NCBI RefSeq assembly: GCF_002776525.5
Contig: NC_045438.1
Span: 156,651,332 to 156,715,331 of the forward strand
Direction of reading: 5' to 3'
Source: Piliocolobus tephrosceles
Lineage: Eukaryota; Chordata; Mammalia; Primates; Cercopithecidae
Length of the DNA stretch: 64,000 nt
Under the pieces are notes generated by a model. It worked only from the letters and a program-made list of their open reading frames with translations. It was not told the origin of the DNA and ran no database searches. Below are positions 35,340 through 46,914 of this stretch, one piece after another. A program made the position numbers and the translations under genes. Position 1 is the stretch's first letter; every line of letters starts with the position of its first letter.

Positions 35340-35500
35340 AGGAACTTAGAGTCATTTAAACTCTTAAGTTTACAGAGGAGGATGCTGAGGACCTAGATGA
35401 GAAGTTACCTGCACAAGGCAAAAGGGTTACTTAGTGTCAGAACCAAGGCAATGGCTTCTGTCTCCTGGATCTCCTAGCTACCAGTCCTGGGCCTTTTTTA
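35340..35500 (-). mobile_element. MIR SINE in ADTRP 3'UTR, antisense
   Basis: Reversed MIR motifs: taagtttacagaggaggatg, ctgaggacctagatgagaag, ggttacttagtgtcagaacc and cagtcctgggcc. Confidence 0.6.
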
Positions 35501-35789
35501 AAAAAAAATAATAATAATCCCAACTTTCCTTTAAAAACCAAGCATTTCATTAAGCTAGTTATTTTCATGGATTGCTCATCCATTTTTTTACAATGATCTA
35601 AAAATGTAGGGTGATGGCTACCACTGAAATTGTCTGTCTACTTGAGATAATAGCAAATTAATTGGAGACAATGGGAAAGTAAGTTATAAAAAATACTGGG
35701 AAATCTGTTTCTTTTCTAAGCAAGCATTCAGGGCAGGTATTAGTGACACTGTCAAAACCTCTTCCATTTGAACATTGATTAATTCATCA

Positions 35790-35795
35790 AATAAA
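35790..35795 (+). terminator. ADTRP: Candidate ADTRP poly(A) signal AATAAA
   Basis: A canonical AATAAA is followed at once by a GU-rich stretch (cagtgtgttaatactttt), the usual arrangement for cleavage 10-30 nt downstream. It lies 782 nt after the stop codon. Confidence 0.5.
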
Positions 35796-35815
35796 CAGTG
35801 TGTTAATACTTTTAC

Positions 35816-36714
35816 TTACAGAAGAATCTGGATGGGAAGTGATGGAATTGTGAGAGCTGTTGAGATTGCTTTGCTACAAAGCACTTTTCTGAGTTAGTGT
35901 GTGGTTGAACAAAGCTGATTTTCAGATGCTTAACAAGGATTCATGATCCCTCCTGTGATTTTCCTAGTGTTATTTTCCTGGCACAAATGGCAAATGTCTA
36001 TTGGTGAAACATATTTGAGTCTACTAGTCTGTCACTAGGCTTACACGGGTTGGGGTGTGGACACTGAAGAAAATTGCACTTGGACTTCCCAACCTAACAC
36101 TATATAGGAAAAATTAATACAAGTGAGCAAGAGTGGTCTTGAAGGGTTACAGAAGAGGACAGAATATCTCAGGGAGGAAGGCAGCCCAAGGGAAGACCAG
36201 GACAGGCACCAAGAAACCTGCTTAATCCCCACTTCTTTTTCTACTGTTCTGTTAATATGGGCCTCAAGTCTTTTCCAGATGGAGCTGGGAATACCACCTC
36301 TTTCCCCACATCTACTGCAGCCTCTTCACTGCTGCAAGCACCTGGTCTCAGCAGGAGCTCAGAAGCAGTTGCCACAGTGGAAATTCCCCAAACGTGAGGC
36401 CCTCGGGGGATCACCCAAATTTTCCACACCCCAAAAGTGACTCGGGCTTCGTACACTCGCAGTCACAGTAAGCTCTTGGTGGGGATGAGCCTGCAAGTTT
36501 CTATTTGTGGATTTACTGGGCCTAGGGCCAAATTAAACCTTGATCGCAGCATGCCTGGCCATTGTGTAGTGTCTCTTCCAACACTAGAAATGTCTCGGAA
36601 CCATTTCCCATTGAGCACATACCTAAGCACACAAGAGCATGCTGGGTGCTGCAGTGGCTTAAGAACGGATCAACAACAAAACAATAACACACTGATTAAA
36701 TGTTTACAGTAAGG
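35816..36714. other. Single-copy DNA just after ADTRP
   Basis: No exon or named repeat. A 105-codon open frame at 36123-36440 shows no family resemblance. Confidence 0.4.
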
Positions 36715-37005
36715 GGCCGGGCGCGGTGGCTCAAGCCTGTAATCCTAGCACTTTGGGAGGCCGAGACGGACGGATCACGAGGTCAGGAGATCGAGACCAT
36801 CCTGGCTAACACAGTGAAACCCCGTCTCTACTAAAAAATACAAAAAACTAGCCGGGCGAGGTGGCGGGGGCCTGTGGTCCCAGCTACTCGGAGGCTGAGG
36901 CAGGAGAATGGCGGGAACCCAGGAGGCGGAGCTTGCAGTGAGCTGAGATCCGGCCACTGCACTCCAGCCCGGGCAACAGAGCGAGACTCCGCCTCAAAAA
37001 AAAAA
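36715..37005 (+). mobile_element. Young AluY (cercopithecid type)
   Basis: Near-consensus Alu with ggctcaagcctg and gatccggccactgc. A perfect 17-bp target duplication, aaatgtttacagtaagg, lies at 36698-36714 and 37006-37022. Confidence 0.97.
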
Positions 37006-37059
37006 AAATGTTTACAGTAAGGTACATGGTATTTGCAAATTACATAGCACTATGTTAGG

Positions 37060-37240
37060 CCCTTAATAGTAAATGACAACTATAGCAACCACATGATGAT
37101 TCCAGCAATATTTATATAGTGTCAAGTAATTTATCACCACTCTCACTTATTTTAGCCCACGGAAACTTCGTAAGTAGGAGATGAGTTACATTCTCATCTT
37201 ACAAATGAGCAAACTGAGTTTCTGATGGTGGTGTGCTGGG
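37060..37240 (-). mobile_element. MIR SINE, antisense
   Basis: Has taggcccttaatagtaaatg and attctcatcttacaaatgag followed by caaactgagtttctg. A further reversed MIR-like piece (caaggtcacacagatagttg) lies at about 37455-37490. Confidence 0.65.
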
Positions 37241-37759
37241 AAATGTTTAACAACCAGCTCTCTGGGGAAAAGATGTCAGGCTCTGATTGACAATGTGTGC
37301 TCATTTCCATGGTGTAAACTCTCACCATGGCCTTTTTCAAGCTGGCAGCATGCTGCTGAATGTAGAGTTGGGAAGAGATGTGCACAACCACTCAGTCCTC
37401 GAGAGCCTGTGCAGACTGGCTCCAGCACACCTCTCGTTCAGAGCAGGGAAATGACAACTCCAAGGTCACACAGATAGTTGACTCCTGAGCCCAGTTTCCT
37501 TCCTCTTTCTCACAGAGCAAAGTAGTACCGGGTCATCCAAAAACCTTTATTTAAAAAACAAAACAAAAACGTGTCCACATCTTGCAGAGCTGGACAAAAG
37601 AAGGTGGTCAAGAGATCCCAAATTGGTGGAAACTGTCCCCATTACAGGAGGAGGAAGGACACTGCCACCACTACCCCAGGGACTGGCCTATACTCATGCT
37701 TCTGTTCCAGTGTTGCTGTCTCACATTTGAAACCAATTCTGAATTTGGGTAGAAGACTT

Positions 37760-38480
37760 GTCTTGTTGCCTAAACAATGCCTTAACCCCATTCTCTCCCC
37801 AGAAGGGTCCTACATTTCTTAAGCTATTTTCAGTTCCTCCGCACCTACTCACTTGCAATGCTTGTCATAACAGGAAGCCAGTTTCATATACTGTAATCCC
37901 CAAACACATTGCACCCACACGTGGGGAGCGTGAGGGGCTGAGCAAGGAGCGAGGAGGCCAGGCCTTCCAAAAACTGGAGCGGCTGAGCACTGAGCCGGCC
38001 CCAAAGTGGGGCGTTCCCCCTCCCAAGCCCAGGATTCAGAAGCCAGAATCCACCTCCAGACATTCGTGTTTTCCTTTCTCATGCAGTTGCTGGTGACTTT
38101 TTTTTTTTTTTTTTAATAAAGCATTTGAGTAGGCAGCAAAGCCAGTCAGAACTGTTTATTTATAGCTGTGGATTTTCAATGCTGTATAAATTAGAAATCG
38201 TTGCTGAATGAGGCCCGTGCCCACTCACACACTCAGGGCCGCTGTCTGTGAGTCCTTTCACAGGGTTTGACTGTACACAGTCTAAAATGGGAGAAAATGA
38301 CATGCTCCGAGTCAAATGACGGAGTCACAGCTAAACGGCAAAGCAGAAAACCAGCAATTATTTTTCCTCAGCACAATATGGGGAGTACGACAGGTGCAAT
38401 TATCCAATATTATTTAACAGTACCGGTTTGTGGTGTAGGGAGAAAATAAAGGTTTCCGTGTCTTGGAGAGGAAAAAAAGA
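37760..38480. promoter_or_regulatory. Candidate conserved noncoding regulatory block
   Basis: This is repeat-free and unusually CpG-bearing for this window (cacccacacgtggggagcgt, gagcgaggaggccag, tgctccgagtcaaatgacgg, cagtaccggtttg). It contains a TGACGGAGTCA half-site pair, AP-1/CRE-like, at about 38316-38330. There is no exon. Function is inferred from composition only. Confidence 0.3.
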
Positions 38481-38885
38481 GAAAGAACATGCCTTGCAGC
38501 TCCTGTTTCTATGGATTAAGCTGGGTTATGTACATGGAAACTGGCCAGGATTCCAGAAGGGGATGGGAGAACCGCCTGGCTCCCTGGCCCTTCCTCCCAA
38601 GAGGCTCACGAGGAGCAGCACGGCAGGGGCTTCTGAGCAAAGGTGCCCCCAGCCTTGGGCTACTGTGGCCTGAACACCCTCTTCCCCAGGCAATAGCTCC
38701 AGGTAAGACTGTGGGGAAGGCTGGGTTTGCTGAGCCCTTGTCCGCTTGGAGAGAAACTTCCCTCCTGCTTTTGACTCTCTTTCCCTCCATTGAACTACAA
38801 TGAGGTCAAAGAATGTGTGATGAGAAGGTGGTCCACAAGGAATAACTTTTAGTCCCTTAACCAGCTCCCCTTTCCCACTTCAGCA

Positions 38886-38888
<3 letters not shown>
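38481..38888. other. Single-copy intergenic DNA
   Basis: Moderately GC-rich, without a named element. Overlapping 81-104-codon frames on both strands show no family resemblance. Confidence 0.4.
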
Positions 38889-38916
<28 letters not shown>

Positions 38917-39196
38917 GAGATGGAGTCTTGCTCTGTCGCCCAGGCTGGAGTGCAGTGGCGCGATCTAGGCTCACTGCAAGCTCCGCCTCCCGGGTTTACG
39001 CCATTCTCCCGCCTCAGCCTCCCAAGTAGCTGGGACTACAAGCACCCGCCACCTCGCTCTGCTAATTTTTTTATTTTTAGTAGAGACGGGGTTTCACCGT
39101 GTTAGCCAGGATGGTCTCGATCTCCTGACCTCGTGATCTGCCCGCCTCGGCCTCCCAAAGTGCCGGGATTACAGGCGTGAGCCACTGTGCCCGGCC
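38889..39196 (-). mobile_element. AluY, antisense
   Basis: Long T run then a near-consensus reversed Alu (gatctcctgacctcgtgatc, ending gccactgtgcccggcc). The host word cagcaca lies on both sides (38881-38887 and 39197-39203). Confidence 0.96.
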
Positions 39197-39204
39197 CAGC
39201 ACAT

Positions 39205-39480
39205 TTTTATTCCTGCTCCCAAGCCTTTGCTTAAACTGGTCACACTCCCTGGAAAGACCCCTCTTCTTCTAGCTACTGTGGGATAAATAATTCATCCCTC
39301 ATGGCTTCAGACCTCACTGGAGTGCCACTTCCCAGCTCTCTGAAAAGCTTTTCCTTGCCCCTCCAGGGCATTTGGCCAGCTGCCTTCTCTCAACTCCGCT
39401 AGTTAACAGCTAATCAGCTTCACACACTGCGCCATCGCTCTCTCCTTCACATATCCCCCTGGCTTCTGTTTCTGGAATGG
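39205..39480 (+). mobile_element. L2 LINE 3' fragment
   Basis: Sense L2 motifs: ttgcttaaactggtcacact, ccctggaaagacccctcttc, gacctcactggagtgccact and ttttccttgcccctcc. Confidence 0.55.
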
Positions 39481-39509
39481 TATGGAATGCCATGCCGACT
39501 AAAGAAAAC

Positions 39510-39800
39510 AGTCAGGCTTTTAAAGAATTAAAGTGAGTTGTATTCAGCAGTCTTACTGTGGACTACAGACCAAGGCCTACAGCCTGGGAACAGCCTTTCA
39601 GAGAGATCCTATGAGACTGCTCCAGCCCAGGATTTCAGTCCACGCTGACAGAGAGGAAGTGGCGTTTCAGGACCTGCACAATCACATCAAATTTGCTCAG
39701 AAGTTACATCGCAGCAGAATCCCATCAAGGCTTGGGTGTAAGAGTGCATCCAGTTATAGATTACAGAGGCATAGGCACTAACCCTATTAAAGGTTTCGTC
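39510..39800. other. Possible LTR fragment (family uncertain)
   Basis: The words gagttgtattcagcagtctt, actgtggactacagaccaag and cagcctttcagagagatcct recall ERV1-type LTRs, but I cannot assign a family. The 82-codon frame here is not a recognised protein. Confidence 0.25.
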
Positions 39801-39911
39801 TTCAAAGCATCTTTCCAAAGAGCTGCACATCTTCACAGTCCGGGGCTTTTGTGAAATTCTGCCGGCAAGCAGAAGTGAGCAAAAGGCGCTTCTCACATTT
39901 GCTCCTTTGTC

Positions 39912-40020
39912 TCAAAGCTGGAAAGAACAGAGCCTTCAGAACCAGACCAGATCTGAGTTCAAATTCTGACTCCCATGGCTGGCTATCTGTACTGAACCTA
40001 GAGAAAATCAGTTACTTTTT
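39912..40020 (+). mobile_element. MIR SINE fragment
   Basis: MIR 5' part: agagccttcagaaccagacc, agatctgagttcaaattctg. Confidence 0.6.
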
Positions 40021-40239
40021 AGAAAAATGTATTATTCGCTTATTATTTGTTTAAAAATGTATAACAATTTCAGCATGTGAATAAGAGGACACAGTCTATC
40101 CAGAAGGAGCTTAAGTATGCTATGTAGGTGGCCAAAGGAATGCAAAGGAAGTAAGCATCCCCTGTTCCTTAAAGACCTTAGGCAGGCCCGATTTTATTCC
40201 AACTCGCTGCTGTCCTAAGAGGGGCACTAGTCAGCCCCT

Positions 40240-40372
40240 TGGAGAGAGACTCACCTTGGATAAAAATAGTTTACTCCTCTGAGCCTTGGTTCCTTGTCTG
40301 CAAAATTAGATGATGATACCACCACAATTAAATAAGGTAATTTAAAGTGGTGGATGCAAGTGCCTGGCACCC
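40240..40372 (+). mobile_element. MIR SINE fragment
   Basis: MIR 3' part: ctctgagccttggttccttg, tctgcaaaattagatgatga, caagtgcctggcac. It may belong with 39912-40020 as one broken copy. Confidence 0.6.
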
Positions 40373-40383
40373 AAGATCTCCTC

Positions 40384-40806
40384 TGATATAGTTTGGGTGT
40401 TGTCTCCTGGAAACCTCATGTTGAATCATGATCCCCGGTGTTGGAGGTGGGGCCTGGTGGGAGGTGTTTGGATCATGGGAGTGGATTTCTGATGAATGAT
40501 TTAAAGCCATCTTCTTAGGGCTGGCCTCGTCATAGTGAGTTCTGGCAAGATCTGGTTGTCTAAAAGTGTGTGGCACCTCCTTCCCCCATCTCTCTTGCTC
40601 CAGTTCTCACTATATAACGTGCCTGCTTCCACTTCACCTTCTGCCGTGATTGTAAGCGTCCTGAGGCCTCCCCAGAAGCCTAGGAGATGCCAGCACCATT
40701 CTTCCTGTAAAGCCTGCAGAACTGTGAACCAATCAAACCTCTTTTCTTTATAAATTACCCAGCTGTGGGTATTTGTTTTATAGCAATGCAAGAATGGCCT
40801 AATTCA
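40384..40806 (+). mobile_element. MaLR LTR (MST/MLT1 type)
   Basis: Full sense LTR: tgatatagtttgggtgttgt, tgttggaggtggggcctggt, gggaggtgtttggatcatgg, then ctttataaattacccagctg and agcaatgcaagaatggccta. Confidence 0.9.
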
Positions 40807-42033
40807 CCATCCCACCTGCTTGACTGCAAACTCCTGGGACCAGGGGCCATGTCTTCCTCTTTATATCTCCAACAAAGCCTAACTCTGCACCATTAGAAAG
40901 TACTCAAATACACAGACGGACTTGGGGATTCCTTATAGCTTCTTAACCTTGGAGGCATCATCACCAGTTATTTTCCACCCTAGGCTTCCCTGGAAACTGA
41001 TAGTCTCAACATTAGAGTCATTATTTCATTTCAGATACTCTCTCCATCTTACATACCGCAAATCTATTTACAGTGACGAGCAAATTACAGTTTCATGTGA
41101 CCTGGTAGTGAATGAACATTGATAGAACAGGATGCATAGCAGACACATTTGATGAAAAGGAGAAGGAGATGAGGAATGGCCTGGAGGATAAATGGCTTGC
41201 ACGCAGGGAAGCTCTAGAATGGACGATTAGATGGCCCTGATGACTCGAGCCTATAGGCTACTAGGGTCCCAGTCAGAAGACTGATCCTTAAACAGGAGGT
41301 GGGGGGATGTTGAAGACAAACCTTGTTTACATCAGCATTCATTTTACCTTAGGTGACTTCTCACCCCTTCTTGACAGATGGCACGTGCTTATCATTAAGG
41401 CCTGGTCTAGTCTGACTAGCATATCATCATCACCATGATGTCATCAGCCTCTTGCATGGTGTAGTTATTTCGGGGCCATGAAAAGGGCCTCTGTTCTCAC
41501 TGCCACCCTAAATATCTTGCTAATATACAAAAAAAAAAATTTCACCAATAAAGCCGCCCATTTCATATGGAGAGCCAGATTTAATGTATAATACTTCTGA
41601 GAGAAGTAACCTATGAAACTCATGCATGTTCAATCCTCAGTGAAGGATATTTGATGATTTGAAAGTAAATTTTAATGTGGGGAAGGGTGTGCTTGGCAGA
41701 GTAAGAATGAGGATATTGTTAGTAAAGGAACAGGTACAGAAGGGTCAGCTGTAGACTCCAAGGACAAACCTTGCCTAGTTCATAATTTTTCACCATGTGA
41801 GTTGCCAAGAGATACAGGTTAGGAGTGTTCTGCACCCCTCCATGAGAGAGCTTCTTGACAGGTAGAGCACTCCAAAATGAAGCTGGTCCATGATTTTGGC
41901 AGCTGTTAGGTCAACTAAATTCTGCATGCCCTTGGAGGGGTGGACAGAGGGGACATAGCTGTGATGTGCCACTCAGTTTCCAGTCTTGATTATCTGGATG
42001 GCACTACAGGAATTTAAACTTGCTTTATGTCTT
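40807..42033. other. Single-copy intergenic DNA
   Basis: No exon or confidently named repeat. There is a short A run at about 41529-41540. Confidence 0.4.
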
Positions 42034-42338
42034 TTTTTTTTTTTTTTTTTTTTTTTGAGCCAGAGTGTCACTCTGTCACCCAAGCTGGAGTGCAGTGGTG
42101 CAATCTCAGCTCACTGCAACTTCTGCCTCCCAGGTTCAAGTGATTCTCCTGCCTCAACCTCCCAAGAGGCTGGAATTATAGTCATGTGCCATCATGACCA
42201 GATAGTTTTTGCATTTTTAGTGGAGATGGGTTTTCACCATGTTGGCCAGGCTGGCCTTGAACTGCTTGCCTCAAGCAATCTGCTTGCCTCGGCCTCCCAA
42301 AGTGCTGAGATTACATGCGTGAGCCACCATGTCTGGCC
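42034..42338 (-). mobile_element. AluS, antisense
   Basis: Long T run and reversed Alu. The flanks tgctttatgtctt (42021-42033) and tgctttgtgtctt (42339-42351) are a 13-bp target duplication with one mismatch. Confidence 0.95.
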
Positions 42339-42351
42339 TGCTTTGTGTCTT

Positions 42352-43330
42352 GAGAGAGTAGTGTTGGGTTGCCACTGTGTTTTTTCCCCACAATTTAAAT
42401 ATGTGTTTGTTGGTAGCATAAATTAATCTTTCTTAGACCCTTAGATGCTACATCTTCCAAATTTCAACATCATGGTTTTTGTTGTTCAAATTACTATGAC
42501 TGCTCATGGGTCTGTATGAGTGTGTGTGTGTGTGCGTGTGTTGTTTTTCTAAAGTTCCATGTAGATATTCAATGCCACTTTTTCATTTTCTCAAATTTAT
42601 GTTTCAGAGTTGGTGCTACTGTCATCAGGGTCCTATGATGATTCTGGAAACAAAGATTGGATAACATGAATGGCTCCATGGTAGAAGCTTTGGGTATTGA
42701 TATTTCTCAAATTTCCCTCAAAATGCATGAGTATCACAGCTTTTACTACCTATGAGTTGTTGCCATGCTTAAGGAGAAAGAAGACAGAGCAAAGAAAACA
42801 TTAGGATTTCTTTGGCTCCTGAAGAACCTCAAGCAGTGTTGAGCTTCTCCAAGATCTCTTTCTATCCAGACATCTGTCTTACCAACCAGTCACAGAGATC
42901 CTGAAGTGTTGCAGAGAGGTGGACACTTATTAAGGGCATATTTTGTGTTTCTCTGAGGGCAAGAGTATTTCCTACTCACCACTGTGTCTCTCCCATCGAG
43001 CACAACTATATGGTTGACTTTATATGCATATGTGATGCTCAGATGGATTTAAGTAACAAGCTCAGTGTCTGACAGTGGCATTGGAATTCGAATCAAGATC
43101 TGTCTGACCCAAATGGCCCCAAATAGTTGCCACTCCACCAACAGTGCACAATCTTTCTTGACTGATATGTTCAGAAATACATTTTACATCATAATCCAGT
43201 AGAAACACACACACACAACACACATCTGTGAAGTTTCATAAACATACTCTATTTTAATATGGGTGACATGCCACTTTATTTTCTATGATGTTGTTTTCTA
43301 TTCCATTAAAATATGTCGTGACCATGAAAT
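42352..43330. other. Single-copy intergenic DNA
   Basis: Contains a (TG)n run at about 42520-42542 and a short (AC)n run at 43206-43222. No exon or named element. Confidence 0.4.
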
Positions 43331-43377
43331 TGATTTCTTAATGCAATAATAGTGTTATTAAAAATAATGAATTTCTT

Positions 43378-43680
43378 TTTTTTTTTTTTCTTTTTTGAGA
43401 TGGACGGAGTCTTGCTCTGTCGCCCAGGCTGGAGCGCAGTGGCATGATCTCTGCTCACTGCAAGCTCCGCCTCCCGAGTCACGCCATTCTCCTGCCTCAG
43501 CCTTCGGAGTAGCTGGGACTGCAGGCACCTGCCACCTCGTCCAGCTAATTTTTTGTATTTTTAGTAGAGACGGGGTTTCACTGTGTTAGCCAGGATGGTC
43601 TTGATCTCCTGACCTCGTGATCCGCTGGCCTAAGCCTCCCAAAGTGCTGCGATTACAGGCGTGAGCCACCACACCCGGCC
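43378..43680 (-). mobile_element. AluY, antisense
   Basis: Near-consensus reversed Alu. A perfect 18-bp target duplication, aaaaataatgaatttctt, lies at 43360-43377 and 43681-43698. Confidence 0.97.
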
Positions 43681-43774
43681 AAAAATAATGAATTTCTTAA
43701 TGCAATAATAATAATAATAGGGTTCAACTTAGTTCAGTAAGTTGGACAACACTCCACTCCACCACACTGTAGGA

Positions 43775-43885
43775 TTCGTTCATTCATTACACAAATCATT
43801 ATAAAGTGCCTACTATGTGTATGTGCCTGGCCATATGCATGCCATGGCCTGAGGATAGGGACATGGTGGTCATCCGCCTGGCATT
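43775..43885 (-). mobile_element. L2 LINE 3' end, antisense
   Basis: Reversed L2 tail: ttcattcattacacaaatca, then agtgcctactatgtgtatgt. Confidence 0.6.
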
Positions 43886-44344
43886 TGCAGGCCTGTGTCG
43901 GAGGCTCGCATGCTTTCATCTTGCCGCTCCTTTGAGAAGCCAAGCCTGGCTTTCCCAGCTTCCTCTGTTAACAGCTGCTCCGCTAGACTCAGCTCCTCTG
44001 AGATGCTAACAGGAAGAAGAAAAGGATCCCTTCCACCATAAGAGCTTACAAAACCTTCCGCTGAGGCTTAAGTCTGGCCTGAGCAAATATATTTGGTTAC
44101 ACTTTAGGGATTTGTTTTCACTCAACACTAAATTTTATTAAGATTCTAATAATGCAGTTAGATGACGTAGAGTTAGGAAAATATGTACTGTATGACTTTT
44201 ACAATACCTTGCCAGGAATCTGGTGCATGATTCTGAAGATTCCAAATCTAGACATGTTTTATTCCTTATGAAAATTTTTCTAACTACGTTCTAAAATGCA
44301 CTTATGTTGCCATTTTATATATATGCATTAACTCAACTTTGCCA
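43886..44344. other. Single-copy intergenic DNA
   Basis: No recognisable element or exon. Confidence 0.4.
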
Positions 44345-44651
44345 ATTTTTTTTTTTTTTTTTTTTTTTTTGAGATGGAGTTTTGCTCTTCTTTCCCAGGC
44401 TAGAGTACAATGGCATGATCTCAGCTCACTGCAACCTCTGCCACCTGGGTTCAAGTGATTCTCCTGCCTCAGCCTCCCGAGTAGCTGGGATTAGAGGTAT
44501 GTGCTACCATTCCTGGCTAATTTTGTATTTTTAGTACAGATGGGGTTTCACTGTGTTGGTCAGGCTGGTCTCGAACTCCTGACCTCAGATGATCCACCCA
44601 CCTTGGCCTCCCAATGTGCTGGGGTTACAGGCATGACGCACCGCACCCAGC
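44345..44651 (-). mobile_element. AluS, antisense
   Basis: Long T run and reversed Alu. The target word aactttgcc is duplicated at 44335-44343 and 44652-44660. Confidence 0.95.
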
Positions 44652-44660
44652 AACTTTGCC

Positions 44661-45528
44661 CATTTTTAAAATCATGTGGTTAAATAAAATTGTCTTTCTT
44701 GTAAAATAGATTCCATTATCACTGCCAGTATTTTTCCTCTTCCAGACTCATCCTGCCATCATGACCTTTTGTTACCCTCACATATCGCCAAACTAAGAGG
44801 AAGAGGCCAAAAGAATCACTGGACACCAATTCATAGTTTTCCCACTCAGCAATGTGGATTTCTATGCATTCCTCAAATCAAGGGAAAGGAAAGAACCACT
44901 CCAAAATGTCCTTCCAATTCACAGATGAACACCTCTAAGTCCACTTGGGAACCATTTTAGACCCCAAGCATGGAAGACAGGGATTATTGGCATGACTATA
45001 TACACAACGACAAAAGTAAACTTACCCATTCATTCTAGGGCTTAACGAAAATGCCGCAGCTGCATGAATCGTGGTTCTGCAGTTGCTTATTGGGGATGGC
45101 ATTGAAAGCATAACTTTAAGGGGGATCCCCAAGATGAGAGCCAAGAAGATGCTAAGCTATTTGAGCATGAGGTGCTTGTCAGATAGAGATCAAAGGATAG
45201 CCAGCCGCTCTTCCCTGGTTGGTGAGTGGAGGTGCCCGAGAGGGCACTCTTTGGTGTTGACTTATTGCGTCTCACCTTCTCCCTTCCTAAACTCAACCCT
45301 TGCCATTTCACTGTATCTCTCACACTGTCACAGTCGAAAGACCCTCCAAGCGCCAGTGGCCTTTGTGCCTAGCACAGAAATCATCACCCTAGACTGCTTA
45401 CTTAGCATCTAAATAATTCCAATTCACATTTAACTAAAATTTCACTATTACTAAATTCAGTTATATTTGCAATATAAATTTATTTTAGTTACAATAACCT
45501 AGAAGTAGTATAGTTACGATTATTATCT
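44661..45528. other. Single-copy intergenic DNA
   Basis: A 113-codon open frame at 45071-45412 has no family resemblance and no splice context that I can support. No named repeat. Confidence 0.4.
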
Positions 45529-46325
45529 GTTTTAGTTTCCTGGAGCTACCAAAGCCAAGTATCATAAACTAGGTGGCTTAAAAAATAATAGAAATGTGGC
45601 CAGGCGTGGTAACTCACGCCTGTAATCCCAGCACTTTCGGAGGCCAAGGCGGGTGGATCATGAGGTCAGGAGTTCGAGACCAGCCTGGACAACACAGTGA
45701 AATCCCTTGAAACATCTCTACTAAAACAACAAAAATTAGCTGAGCATGGGGGCGGGTGCCTGTAATCCCAGCTACTCGGGAGACTGAGGCAGCAGAATCG
45801 CTTGAACCCGGGAGGCAGAGGTTGCAGTGAGCTGAGATCCCGCCACTGCACTCCAGCCTGGGTGACAGACTAGACTCTGTCTAAAAATAAATAAATAAAT
45901 GATAGAAATGCATCCTCTCACCGTTCTGCTAGCCAGCAGTCTGAAATCAAGGTGTCAGTAGTACTAGCTTCCTCTGAAGCTTCTGAGGAAGAATCTTTCT
46001 TCCTGGTGGCTCCCACTAATCTTTGGTTTGTGGCCACGTCACTCCAATATCTGCCTGTTTCCACATAGCATTCTTCCCTGTGTGTCTCTGCACCTCTTAC
46101 CTTACAGAGAATCTAGAGTCTGTGTTCAAATCTCCCTGTCCTTTCTCTTATAAGGACGCTAGTCACGGATTTAGAGTCTACTGTAAGTTTAGGATCATTT
46201 ATTTCAGAATCCTAAGCTAATCACATCTGCAAATACCCTATTTCCAAATAAGGTCACATTCTGAGGTTTTAGGTGGACATGCGTATTGGGGGTGAAAGGG
46301 ACGAGACCATATTCAACCCAATACA
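45529..46325 (-). mobile_element. MaLR LTR (MLT1 type), antisense, split by an Alu
   Basis: Reversed LTR: tgttttagtttcctggagct, aaactaggtggcttaaaaaa, [Alu], tgaaatcaaggtgtcagtag, accctatttccaaataaggt, cacattctgaggttttaggt and attcaacccaatacata. Confidence 0.85.
45598..45900 (+). mobile_element. AluS inserted in the LTR
   Basis: Full Alu ending in an ATAA-repeat tail. The LTR words aatagaaatg and gatagaaatg flank it as the target duplication. Confidence 0.95.
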
Positions 46326-46409
46326 TAATCCCTATTTGACAAATGAGGGGATTGAGATGCTAAATTCCAGCTTTTAATTCTTCTCACGTGTCTTTCCTGG
46401 TTCAATGGT

Positions 46410-46650
46410 TCAAGGAGTCATCAGTAATTTATATCATCTGTTGAGTGCCCACTACAGGACAGGCGTTTGCAGTTCATTATCTCTAGGCCTCACCATGCTC
46501 AGAGATTCAGGCATCATTCTCTCCATATTAAGGATAAAGAAACCGAAGCTCAGCAAGGCTGACAGATTTTTCCAACAAAGAATTACCCAATGACAGCACA
46601 GAGCTCATTCTGGCTGGCTCTGACACCTACCCCCTTTCCATTAAACCACA
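46410..46650 (-). mobile_element. MIR SINE, antisense
   Basis: Reversed MIR: gttgagtgcccactacagga, then attctctccatattaaggat, aaagaaaccgaagctcagca and gacagcacagagctcattct. Confidence 0.75.
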
Positions 46651-46914
46651 CAACTTCTACCAAATCCTGCTTCTGTTCCCTTCACAATGTCTGGAACACC
46701 AGACCTTCCTTCTGCCTCCTCAAGGTCAAAACATTAAACATTTTCATTTCAAATCTTCCGAGGCACTGTGGGAAGGGTGCAGGCTTGGGGACAAGTGTTA
46801 TTTTGGAAACACCCTCTTTCCTGTGCCTGAACCTTAACAGGCATACAAGTGGGTAAATGGACAGAAGGGGACCTCAAAGGGAAAGGGGAAATACGAATCG
46901 CTGCTAAGAGTGTA

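Larger units (their letters stand above)
35009..35815 (+). other. ADTRP: ADTRP 3' untranslated region (probable extent)
   Basis: This is untranslated sequence after the TGA. It holds a poly-T run at about 35067-35080, a short GA run at 35325-35341 and an antisense MIR fossil at about 35340-35500. The first canonical AATAAA after the stop that I see is at 35790-35795, giving a 3'UTR of about 0.8 kb. The end is inferred; earlier cleavage at a variant signal is possible. Confidence 0.5.

Noticed and set aside
41986..42426. 146-codon frame
   Set aside because: Most of it is reversed Alu, which commonly gives long spurious frames.
45071..45412. 113-codon plus-strand frame
   Set aside because: No recognisable domain, and no promoter or poly(A) arrangement; length is within chance for this composition.
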